In this document: one piece after another, positions 10,182 to 20,792 of the stretch | Layout: every line of letters begins with the position of its first letter | Position numbering within the stretch: the stretch's first letter is position 1 | NCBI GenBank assembly: GCA_025766275.1 | Contig: JAFKAC010000112.1 | Location: 62,001-126,000, forward strand | Origin: Lactarius indigo | Lineage: Eukaryota; Basidiomycota; Agaricomycetes; Russulales; Russulaceae | Reading direction: 5' to 3' | Length of the DNA: 64,000 nucleotides | The notes under the pieces: generated by a model | What the model was told of the DNA's origin: nothing | Database searches by the model: none | The model's input: only the letters and a program-made list of their open reading frames with translations | Translations under genes and position numbers: made by a program

Positions 10182-12888
10182 TCACCAGGACTTCAGGAGA
10201 CACCACCAAATGGGGACGGCTACCAAGGCCCCAGCAAAAATCGGCATTGGCGAGTTCAAGCTGCGGAAGGATATGAGCAGCAGCGCGATGAAAAACATCA
10301 CCATCCTGTCGTACGGGAGTTGGAGAAGAAAATCATAAAAATGAGAATGAGCCCAATGAAGGGTCCCAAGAGACGAAAGACTTACGCCCACATCAGCAGT
10401 GCCCAAGGGAGACTGTAGAGAATGGCCATCGGTTCCAGTCCGAACCTCGGGTGAGTATAGTTGGTGAAGTAGTTCGTCTGCCGAAGGGTGATAAGATAAC
10501 CGCACAGACCAGGCGCCGCTGTTCACTGATTGACTTACTGCGCCTGACGGGTCTTCCTTCTGTTTAGAATGGTTGTAGCGAACTAAGAGAAGGCCAATCA
10601 CAATACTTCCCACGCTTGCCTCCATCGACACGTAGCTAGCCATCTGCGCAGGAGTTGTGATATTAACGACCACACCGGGGATGGCGAGGAATCCAACATT
10701 TGCTAAAAGCATTACGGTCGACTGGGATATCAATTATGTGAAGCTTAAGAATTCTGGCTTGGATGTGGTGCGACGACATACCAGGAGAATTACCTTTTGC
10801 CATTCTTCTAATAGCTTTGGAACGAAACTTTTCCAGGCCGTATTAATGACGACTTCGTCTATCCACAATTTCTCAATTTCTTGTAGATGATATTCTGGCG
10901 CCAGGAAAAGCACCGGGGACAGTAACATGATAAAGACGGTTCTTTCTCGTTTTGCATCACAGTAGACCGTCTGGTGTATGTCCAATCGGGCGTTCTTCTG
11001 ACCATGGAAGTATAAGAACCTCCAGTGTGCTAAACAAATAAGTCAGTAAGTGACGACGTAATCAATTGGGACTTACCAAAAGAGGACAGTAGTCGAGCTT
11101 GATGGACACATCTCGTAAATAACAAAAGAACAAGTTAAACGTCCGTGTTACTCACTAACTGCAGCAGTGTGGTACGTCGAATTGGATTTGGACTTGAATT
11201 CGGATTCTGGGACACAAAGTCAGCGATACTCATCGCCTATGTAGTGTCCAGCACCTTTAGCGTTTTGTACAAGTTCGAGCATCTTCTTCATTGTGCCATC
11301 GTCATATGGAAGAGTCGAAGTCTTCGAAGTTATCACATCTGTCGTATCAATGCTCGAACTTCATTGTAAAAGAAGAACCAGAGACGCGGATTTACCCACG
11401 CAGCCATGCGACAATATTCCCACGAGTTCATCATAGATTTCAGATTCGAGACGGCGATCCTTGAAAAAGGCTGGATAGAGAGACCAGTGGGACCTAGAGT
11501 GACAATATCAGATCACACAATTATTGTCGAGTTCAGCGTAGCAGAAGCACCAATAAAGGGCCTCTAATCGATGCTCTGAGAAACGTATCAGTAGGGACAG
11601 TGAGAAAATATAAATTAAGAGACGCACTGACATGGGCAGGCGACTCTACCCCGTATACTTCGGATAATATGTCCTTTGCAGCATAAGACTCGAGCCAGAA
11701 CAAGCACCGTGTTTCGTGGTGGGCGTAATAATAAAACCACTGTATCTGCCCGTCTCCTTCGTGCTTGTCGAGCACCAAATCATAGTTTTTCGGGCGGGAT
11801 ACCTCGGTAGGTAAATCCCGTAGGTAGAGAAAACAAGCCTCTATTTCACGCCTTAATTCAGGAACGTGCATGTCTGTGTCAGTGAACAGCATCTTCAGTC
11901 GTATCAGCCATGTGTCGATTATGGTCTATAATGGTGATGATGTGCGCACCCTGGCTGAATCATAGAAATAAAGGGCACCATCTGGGTGAGTAGCCGAGAC
12001 CCAAGGAGCGCAGCCACCCTCTGGGCCTTTCTCGGGACGAAACGTGGTTGTCAAGGACTGGATTACGTAGTCTGTCTCTCTGCGGGGTCTGATCACAAAC
12101 GTAAATATGGGTTTGGCAGGAGCAATGATATCTACTTGCACCGTATTCCTCTTTGTGTATCGTGGAACTTGGTTAGGGTTCATAGGCTTCGCAGAGCAAC
12201 GACTAGGCAGGTCGGAGTCCAGTTGAGTAGAAGCGGTCCCAGTTGAGAGCTGGAGTGAGTGTAGACGGGGGGCATACGAGGTGAGGGACGAGTGGGCAGT
12301 CGAAGAGCCTATAGAAGATGGATCCTCCGCCGACAGCAGTGGGTTGGTCGAAGGGTTAAGAGTGAGAGATCCTGTTGACGGGCTCTCGATGACCACGGAC
12401 ACATTCAAAGACTGCCTCCTGGGATCTCCGGGGTTACTTGGCAGGATTGACGCATGTGAGGATGGAAGAAGCTGATCTCTCGGGGAAGGTGACCTTGACG
12501 GGTAGGCCGCATAACCCGGGTGAGGTGTAACGAGGTGTTCGGGAGTCACGGTAGATGGCGCCGGGTGAGTAGCATTCGACACGTGACGCGGCCTCGGTCT
12601 GCGTGCCGACTCTGGAATGCGACTTGCAGCCACTGGCACCGCTTGTTCCCTCAAGTCGGACCGGGTCCTAGTGCCTCCAAACGAACAGTCAGCCCTCTCA
12701 ATTTTCCGAGACGTCACAGTATCCCCTTTTCCATCGCCACACGGGTGCCAAACGCTGAGCTTGCGACCGAGGAAGGCTAAAAGCAAGGCCCAACGCTTGA
12801 AGAAATGGTAAATGACACTTCTTGTAAAGCGTAACTTGCTTGGTAACTTGTACAGAAATTTGAGAAACAGTTTGAGTATGCGGTCCAT
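10182..12888 (-). CDS. WT2: WW-like motif and C-terminal membrane protein
   Basis: Exon 1 (12888-12140) starts M-D-R-I-L-K-L-F and has the family's basic amphipathic N-terminus, a Ser/Pro-rich middle and the V-P-R-Y-T-K signature near its end. A GC-AG intron (12139-12089, 51 nt) leads to exon 2 (12088-11950), with C-A-P-W and H-P-D-G-A-L-Y-F-Y-D. The 57-nt intron 11949-11893 holds the only apparent stop in this stretch. The next exon (from 11892) has F-T-D-T-D-M-H and R-C-L-F-W-L. Later exons carry H-W-S-L-Y-P, S-T-L-P-Y-D, H-W-R-F-L-Y-F-H-G-Q and L-S-P-V-L-F-L-A-P-E, then four hydrophobic segments between 10735 and 10182. All frames join, so it appears intact. Unlike WT3-WT7, it lacks the intron between T-T-T-F-R and the WW-like motif. 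Function unknown. Confidence 0.75.
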
Positions 12889-14100
12889 GAAGTACGAGCA
12901 GAACTCATGCGGTCAAGGGGAAAGGGCTATGGCGTCTCTTTTACCTGAACACATTGAAGCCTCATGTCTCCCGAGCTGTCCACCAGCTCTGCCGTATGAA
13001 GTCACCTGGGTTCTCCTATTCAGCACACTCCGCCGATCATGGACCGATGGTCACCAGAAACCGGACCTGCTTCCACCCTGATGCGTTCTGGTGCTTAGCG
13101 TTTTCTATAGAGGACCGTCTACTGGACCCTTAGAATTACCGTTGTCCACCAGACGAATCCGTTCTGCCAGGTCTATGAGCACCGTCTCTTAACGCTGTCC
13201 ATTGTAAACTTTTGGCCCGCCTTTGGGTCCGTGTGACATCGACCGCTGGTTAACAGGAAATGGGCTGAGTAGGTACTTCGCAGAGCTGTGGACACAGAGC
13301 TGACCTCCTTAGCTCTAGAACTTCCTTGCTCAGACCGTGGTCATCTTAACCTGTTACACGATTCTGGGAGAGAAAGCCATGGTCAGGATACTGGCTTTCT
13401 GCGCTAGGCTGTGCCAGAGTCAGGTGAGTCAAGACGTTGACTCAATTGGCGCAGGCTGTGGTACGTGAAACTTTTGCTTCGCCAGGGTTCAGGGCAATTT
13501 TGGGCCCATTTTCTTTGTCCAGGCCTACTCTTTGCATTATTTTTTACCGACGGCCGTGGCTTTGTATGACATAGCTTATTATGGTTGATTGTACATGGTT
13601 CCGAGAGGTTGCGGTGGTGCCACAAAAGCTCGACAAACAACCTATTACCTGATAGTGGCCGCTGCATCGTATAGATTGTATATATTACTTTCAGCACTTC
13701 ACCATTATTTCCTCGGCGTGGGTGACAGTTTTACAATGCGCCCGATCTGCACCCAGTACCCTGAAAATTTGGACTACAAAGGATCAGGAACGCGGTCTCG
13801 ATTGGTTACATAACAATACGAATAGGGAAGGCCAATAATAGGGCAGTTCAGAACACTGCTAAAGTAATGGTGAAATTGGCCGTGCACAGCCCTAATATTA
13901 CTTAAGGTGCCCCAAAGAAAACGAGATGAAGGCACTACACAGCCAAGTGTCGACACTTAATAAATTTTCCACCTAGGGAACTGTCCTACGGCCACGAGGT
14001 GCAAGCCATCTCCGTATTTCATAGCGAGTACCTGACAGCACCGGGTCAAAAAATCAGGGAAGTACGCTCTGTAGGTCTAACGATGCGAAGAAAGGGCGGG
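12889..14100. other. WT2 upstream region, no recognised gene
   Basis: The first about 150 bases resemble the sequence upstream of WT3 and WT4 (GAGCAGAACT.., then CTCATGTC), so shared WT promoter sequence is likely. The remainder to 14.1 kb has only short frames and no family match. The last about 100 bases (14030-14100) match the downstream flanks of WT4 (about 20690) and WT5 (about 26670). Confidence 0.45.
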
Positions 14101-14103
14101 CGG

Positions 14104-14491
14104 GAACAGGCCAGGGGGGAGGAATTTGACCAGACTCGCGCGCTCTCGAAGCCGGAATCCGGTCCCCCCACGGAACGTGCCTCCCAAACCCGACCAAATA
14201 ATGTGCACACTGAGGTTTGGTTTCCTCTTTCGTCTCGCATTCGTGACTGCCTAATGTGCGGATAAACTCCGCCTATATTAACTTTGCCTTGTGCGACTGT
14301 ATGCCGGCCCCCCACGTGGTGGCTCTTCCCTTAACTATTCTCCGAGTTTCGGTTAGTTACGTGCGACTCGGGGGCTCCCACGGACTACTCGCATTTCGTA
14401 GATGTAGTGGATCTCGCTACGACCGGTCTATAACTCTGTTATGTATCCCGGAATAAACATGGATCCAAAAAAAAAAAAAAAAAAGAACAGG
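14104..14491 (+). mobile_element. SINE-like retroposon with poly-A tail and target-site duplication
   Basis: The flanks on either side align with one uninterrupted flank downstream of WT4 and WT5, so about 380 bases are inserted here. The insert ends in a run of 18 A (14467-14484) and is bracketed by the 7-bp direct repeat GAACAGG at 14104-14110 and 14485-14491, which is what target-primed reverse transcription leaves. A weak Pol III B-box-like sequence, GCTCTCGAAGCC, lies at 14142-14153, about 35 bases from the 5' end; no good A box is seen. It has no coding capacity. It could be a SINE or a processed non-coding transcript (AATAAA lies just before the tail). Confidence 0.6.
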
Positions 14492-14532
14492 GAAGGAACA
14501 ACGTAGCATACATTTCATGGTATCATGAAGCG

Positions 14533-17500
14533 CTAGACGACCCCTCGTTCCTCACGACCAGGCATCGAGCGTACATTGCCAACATGACCTGGTGCAACTG
14601 AGGAGTGAGATCCCCGACAAATTATGAAGTCGATTAAAGCCAAAATTCTGTGGGACGTGGCACGGGCATCATTTAGCGTACGCGAGATGAATCGTCGTAG
14701 TTCATGGAGAAACACCGCCATATCGTCATTAGATTCCCAAGCACTTCGTATACACCACCAAATGGTGGCGATCACTATAAAGGAGGTTACTGCAACGAAG
14801 ATTCGTGTAGAGACGTTCGAGATGCGGAAGCAAAAGAGCAGCAGCGCGACGAAAAATGTCACCATCCTGTTGCCCAAAGTCGGGGGGGAGAGGTTCACAA
14901 ATGAGCACGAAGAGCCCTGGGAAAGGGGAGACGACCTACGACCACATAAGCAATGCCCATGGAAGACCGAAGACAATGGCCATCGGCTCCAGGCCAAAGG
15001 TTCCGTGACTATTCTGGTAGAGGTAGGTAGACTGCCGCAGCGGGTTGAGCTAAGCACGGAGACCCAGGTGCTCTTCTTGTCCACTCACCGCGCCTGCCGG
15101 GTCCTCATTCTGTTTCGAACTGTTGCGGCGAACTAGGAGCAAGCCAATCACAATGCTTCCAGCGCTGGCCACTATCGACATGCAGCTGGCGATCTGCGCG
15201 GGAGATGTAAAGATAACAATTTGGCTTGGGCTCGTTATGTTGCTGTTGAGATCGGAAATCACCACGCCTGGGACGGCAAGGAAACCAACATTTACTGAAA
15301 GCATAACGGTCGACTGTGGTACCAGTCGCGTGATGCTTGAGTATTTCTAGTTTGGACGTAGGCAATAACTTACCGAGAGAGTCAGTTGTTCCCATTCTTT
15401 CAATACCCCAAAAATGAAGTTTCTCCAATTCTCCTGAATGATGACCTCATCTACCCACACGCCCTCCAGTTCTCGTAGATGACTCTCCGGTGCCAAGAAA
15501 AGTACAGGGGAGAGTAACGTGATGAGAAGAGTTCTTTCTCCGGATGAATGGTAGACTGTCTTGTGCCTTTGCAAACGGGCGTTCTTCTGTCCGTGGAAGT
15601 GTAGGAATCTCCAGTGTGCTGAGCATGTAAGTCAAGGACGGTTACCTATGATCGTACTGGATTTACCAAAAAAGGAAAGCAATCGAGCTTGGGAAACAGA
15701 ACTCGTTAAGAAAAGAACAAATCAAACATCGTTACTGTGACTCACTAATTGAAGCAGTGTGGTACACCAAACCGCCCCAGGACTCTGGGCCATGAATTCA
15801 GTAAAACCCTGGTCACTGTCAATATGCCTGAGCGTACCTTTGGAATTATTGGAATCAAGGATAATTTTGAGCATTTTCTGCATTGTCTCAACATCGTATG
15901 GCAGAGTCGAATACTTTGAGGTCATCACATCTGTGGTTTCAGCGGTTGAGCCCTATGGCGAGAGTACCGCAGTAACACGAATTCACCCATGCAGCCATAC
16001 GACAAGATCCCCACGAGTTCGTCGTAGACGGCTTGCACGAGTCGGCGACCATCGAAAACGACCGGAAAGAGAGACCAGTGGGTCCTACAAGGAGAACATC
16101 AGCGCTTACACAAAGTCTAGCCTAGCCTACTTAATAGCCGACGTACCAATAAAGAGCCTCTAATCGATGGCCTGTGCAACAGGTTAGTGAGAACAGAGAG
16201 CATGTTGGGGATCAAAATCTGCGACGCACTGACATGAGCAGGCGATGTGACACCGAATAGTTCAGATATCACGTAGGTCGTGTCGTACGTGTCCAGCCAG
16301 AACAAGCATCGGGTTTCGTGGCAAGCGTAGTAATAAGACCACTGTATCCGCCCGTCTTCTGTGGGTATGATGTCGAGCGTCAAGTCATAGTTCTTTGATG
16401 GGATGGCTAATCCCTCGTTATCTAGAATCCCCTGTAGGTAGTGATAGAAATCTTCCATTTCCTCCTTCAACAGGGGGTCGTGCATGTCTGTGTCGGTGAA
16501 TAACCTCTTCAATTGCCGGTTGGTCACATTCCATAATTTGTATGGGCCTGACGCACGCACCCTGTCTTGATCGAAGAAGTAGAGAGCGCCATCCGGATGG
16601 GTGGCTGGCACCCAGGGTGCACAGTCCCCCTCGAGAGAGCCTTGCTCGAGGCCCATCTCCTCTTGGAAACTGGGGAGTGGTCTCCGTTAAGCATAAATAA
16701 CCATACAAGTCTTATACGTACTAACGAAATGTAGTTGTCAGAGGAGGGATTTCAAAGTATGTTCTTTTGCGGTGCCTGCAAAAAGACTTAGTGGTTTAAT
16801 AGTCGCGATTACATGTTCTACTTGCACTTTGACCTCCTTTGTGTATCTTGGAACTTGTTCGGAGGTTATCAACTGCAAGAAGCGACCATTAGGCAGGTCG
16901 AAGTTCGACGTAGCAGAAGAGGAAGAGGTCGTAGGGTCGTGTTCGGGTAATCCTTCACGTAGGTCGATGGTGTCGACAACGGAAAGATGCCCTATGTTGT
17001 ATGGCTCCTCGGGCAGTGGTCGGTCCGTAAAAAACCTGTGAGGGAGCGAATCTGTTGACGGATTCACTACTTCCACAACCACACTCGTCGTCGAAGACCG
17101 CCTGCTGCGAAATCCGGGGATAATTGGTGGGCCCACTTGCGCATCTGCGTGGGGAGTAGCCGAGGGAGGATCTATGGGGCTGTTTCTGTTGTCAACCTGC
17201 GTTTGAGGACGTAGGTTTGGGACATCGACTTCAAGACGAAGCTGAGAAACGCAATCTGTCGGGGAGGGAGATCTCGATGGGCGCTCTCTTGACGGAGACA
17301 CAGAAGGTTCACGTCCGGATTGGCGGAGAGGGTCTCTAGGAAGTTGTGTTAGGCGGCTGATTGAAGTGTGAACAGATTCGTGCAGATTTGCTTGGACGAT
17401 AGAGAGTTTGTCACCGGAGCGGCTCGAGTCGGTGGATCTACGATCAGAATGAATCCTTGCATCAAAAGCGGACGATGGATCGGCAAGATCGTGGTGACTC

Positions 17501-17865
17501 GGAGGTTCCACTGTGAAGTCGGCAGCCGGAGTGACACTTGATGTGGTCGCTGGTTGTGGTCGCAGGCTTGGACTCGTGTTATGTAAACTCGGGTGGCTCG
17601 CCGACGCTGGAATGTAACTTGCAGCCATCCTACATTCTCTCGACTCTAAGCGGGTCCCAATGCCGGGAGACGAACATTTAGCTTTCTCGGCTTCCTGGAA
17701 CGTGCCACGTCCTTTGTCGCGACACGGGTGCCAAACGCCCAACCTGCGGCCGAAGAAGGCTAAAAACAACTTGAAGATCGGACGCCTGAAGAAATGACGA
17801 ACAAAACCCCTTGCAAAGTGAAACTCGCAGACAATATCATGAAAAAGTTTGAGTATGGAGGCCAT
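14533..17865 (-). CDS. WT3: WW-like motif and C-terminal membrane protein
   Basis: Exon 1 (17865-16826) begins M-A-S-I-L-K-L-F with Arg/Phe-rich amphipathic sequence. A long Ser/Pro/Arg-rich stretch follows, with S-R-S-P-S-P-T and V-V-N-P-S-T-D-S-L motifs, ending near V-P-R-Y-T-K. Intron 1 is GC-AG (16825-16776, 50 nt). The WW-like exon (about 16660-16550) has C-A-P-W-V-P and H-P-D-G-A-L-Y-F-F-D. The next exon has F-T-D-T-D-M-H-D, E-D-G-R-I-Q-W and C-H-E-T-R-C-L-F-W-L. Further exons give H-W-S-L-F-P-V-V-F-D-G-R-R-L, S-T-L-P-Y-D, R-L-L-S-F-F and H-W-R-F-L-H-F-H-G-Q. At the C-terminus, about four membrane segments (around 15300, 15170, 14970-14870 and 14810-14740) precede the stop at 14533. I found no frame break. 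It is the first WT gene of the tandem triplication. Location (membrane) and role (unknown) are inferred from sequence only. Confidence 0.8.
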
Positions 17866-18100
17866 GCGAGGTGAGCAGAACTTAGCGCCAGGAAGCAGTT
17901 TGGCAAGGGCAGTGTTTTATATCTGGGCGTCTCATGTCAACGAGGCCCATCAGCACTGTATTGTCGCCCCCCAGACACGTGGCTGCATAGCTGACACCGA
18001 CGTGATCCTAGCAAAAATGGGGCCGGTGAGTGAAGGACGATGGATTTTGTACATCCGCGCCCCGTCCCGCTATTAACTGCGTCTTCACAGCAGCCACTTG

Positions 18101-18780
18101 CTACAGGTTGGCCCCTTGGCCGTAATCCTTTACTGGTATTCTATAACATACGGTGGGATTAATCATGCCACCCGCGCCAAGCGCACGCACAACGAAGGTG
18201 TGTGAACTAAGAAAGACTCTTGTACCACCTTCAGACGGCTTCAGACTTGGAAACAGTGCACCAAGTACTCGGATGTGGTCGGGATACGTGGGGACTGGGA
18301 AGTACAATTCACGGTTGTCTAGAAAGACGGCGGAAAAGCTATCCGTTTTTTTTTTTTTTTTTGCAAATCCTAACACACTGATCCCGAGCGTTCAGATGAA
18401 CGACGAGCAGTCTTCTTCCGCAACCGCAGTCATTTGTCCTCGGAATCTATAACGTATTATCTTCTGATCTAGGTGACTAGAGGACGTTCTTGGGCATATC
18501 TCTCAGCAGCTCTCTATTTTTGCGCCGAGCCGCACATCCATCCCACCGAAGCCATGCCTAATCTCTCCATTCGCGTCAGGTTATTGTGGCCGCAGTGCCT
18601 TGTGAGCATTCTGCGCTGGCTGCGACATTGGGGCAACAGCGGGCACGCAGATGCAGTTGACTGCCGCCTTTAATTCTAAGCGTTCCGAACGAGTACGCAC
18701 ATATTCGTTCCTCATAATCCTGCCTATCTATCCTATCCTCGACCGCCGCTGCCTGTAAGTGGCGGAGTGACAAAAGTATG
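18101..18780 (-). CDS. Small unknown gene p, copy 1
   Basis: A minus-strand exon at about 18330-18101 reads coherently (V-F-L-D-N-R-E-L-Y-F-P, D-H-I-R-V-L-G-A-L-F-P, V-C-Y-R-I-P) and ends at a stop at 18101. A second open stretch at 18770-18580 has D-Y-E-E-R-I-C-A-Y-S-F. Both have diverged counterparts in the same order at 24.35-25.2 kb, so this is a duplicated unit. A T run (about 18344-18362) interrupts the space between the exons. Family not recognised; exon joins unresolved. Confidence 0.35.
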
Positions 18781-18989
18781 GGCTATGAGATACATCATCC
18801 AGGGGGTTGTTTCAGCATCTGCGGGAGTAGAACTAGCTGCGTTGCGACTAGGGTCACGCGGTGGTGGGTGTATATGTTGAAAGACCGACTAACGCGAAGG
18901 ACTTCAGCTTAATTCGCCATGATGGTTTCCAGTAAATGCAGTTGTTCATATCTTGTCTTAACGAACTCCTGTATGATCTGACTAGGAGC

Positions 18990-20460
18990 ACCTAGTTACC
19001 AACACCAAAGTGCTAGCTTCGTGAAGGGCTCCGAGTGTTTTGAGTGAGAACAGGAAAATTCGCACTGACTCCGAAGTGGGGAGAGGAGCATTTGTAGATT
19101 AGAAATGAATTCGACAAAAGAACACAAAGAGGGAACCCAAAACACGGGCCCGGCAGGGCCATTAGCTTCCGCGCCTACGAGTAGTCTGCGGCGTCCACGC
19201 TTCAGGCTGCCAGTCTCTATCTTTTCTAACAGGAGGCAGCTCCGAATCAGGAGAGGGGCGCGAGGAATGCGGTGGCGGCTCCGAAGCTCCAATCGACTGC
19301 GAGTTCTCGTCCCTTTTCCCCATTGGGATATTTTCTGGAGTTGGTGAAGGAGTTTCAGTCACCGAGGGCACCGAAGCAGCGGAGATGTGTGCGCGTTCTT
19401 CCTGGTCCCTGGCTTGAAGAACAGCCGCATTATGGAGTACGCGTCGTTGACGTTCCAGGTCGGCCTGGAGCTCCTGAAGAGAGTGTAGAAACGATAAAGG
19501 TGATACAGCCTCGCCCCGAAATGTAATCACAAACCTCCAAAGTGGGTGGATCCGGTCGGGTATGTGAGAGCCAAGAGACCCACTGAACTGCACTCGGAGC
19601 GCTCAGACAATGGTCGAGTCAGCTCATGGCCTAGGGAAACTAACACGGACCTGGGAGACGTCGTTTACCACCTATGTAATGCCACATGTCTTCGTACACT
19701 CTATACTGAACTCTCCGACGCGTCCGGAGTGGGTCTAGGTTCAAATAAATTTGACAACTCACGGCCTACGAAAATCGAAACACACCGTCCGAAAGACTAG
19801 GGTACTCATAGAACCTATTGCCTTGGGGGAAATGTTACAGTGTTGACAATAGAACAGCTGGGAAATCGCCTACACCTTCTAGATCCCTTCCAACAAGGTA
19901 GCGCTGTGCAAGAGAGTGAGATGGAATGCCTTCTGGAGAGAAAATAGGTGTTGAAGACGCACAGGACGAGAGATGGACTGCCAGAACTTTCGCAAGAAGG
20001 ACATGGTGTTGGCAGTTGAACTTCAATAGCCGCTCACACCCGGTCCGGGATTACCGCTACTTCGGCATTTGCCTACTATTAGGAGTGGACGCATACCTGC
20101 CTGTTCGATGATTAGTCGTTGGTCAAGGAAAATGGTCTGCCACGTTTGTGAACCGGAATAATCGGCCCCTCACTACCATGTAAAATCATGTACAATGTCA
20201 CTGCTGCTCACTGGCAACGAGAACTTCATGGACTGAGGGTACTCAGCCGCCGCATGCAGTTCACGAGAGAGCCCGCCTTCGACCTAGTCGGTACACAAGA
20301 TCTCCGATTTGTTTGGGCCGAACTTGATTTGGTTGTACACTATTCCGAAATGTTGCACCGAAAGTCGCACTTCTGACGAAGGGGCCTATAAAACTTATTA
20401 TCTGATAACAGCTACTGGCACCATTGATTAACGTTGATTCCTCACTCCGTCCGGCATGCA
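18990..20460 (-). CDS. Small unknown gene q, copy 1 (coiled-coil)
   Basis: Minus-strand exon pieces read as H-S-L-A-Q-R-Y-L-V-G-R-D-L-E-G (about 19930-19880), then a heptad-like, probably coiled-coil L-E-R-Q-R-R-V-L-H-N-A-A-V-L-Q-A-R segment (19460-19390), then a Pro/Ser-rich tail ending at 19162. An intron with CTCTTCAG acceptor precedes the coiled-coil exon (about 19474). Related sequence recurs at 25.3-26.5 and 30.7-31.6 kb. No family is recognised and the start is unclear. The nearby stops suggest that at least some copies are decaying. Confidence 0.35.
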
Positions 20461-20792
20461 CTCAGTCAGTTCCCACCACCCTGTACAAAGGGTCCTGAGC
20501 ACATTCTCGATTTACTACGAACGAGCCGGGATGGCACTACAGTGCGGATGCGGATGTTAACTTATTACTAAGGTGCCAGGATCAAGAAATCATCATCGTC
20601 GCCACAGCAGCCAGCGTCGCTATACGGGAATTCAGAATACAATTGAGTAATAAATGAGAACAAGGCCAACATATAACAACACCGGGTCATAAATACAGGA
20701 AGTTACGCGCTGTAGGTCTAGCAGCGTAAAGTAATGAGGGTAGGCACCGGGTAGGAACAAATGACTCAGCGTACATATCGTAGCATGGTGCA

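Noticed and set aside
11893..11949. Nonsense mutation making WT2 a pseudogene
   Set aside because: The TAG lies inside a short intron whose ends are conserved in all copies; splicing leaves the frame open.
18344..18362. T run as the tail of a reverse-oriented retroposon
   Set aside because: No flanking duplication or insert boundary was found when compared with the corresponding segment near 24.6 kb; a simple homopolymer expansion is enough.
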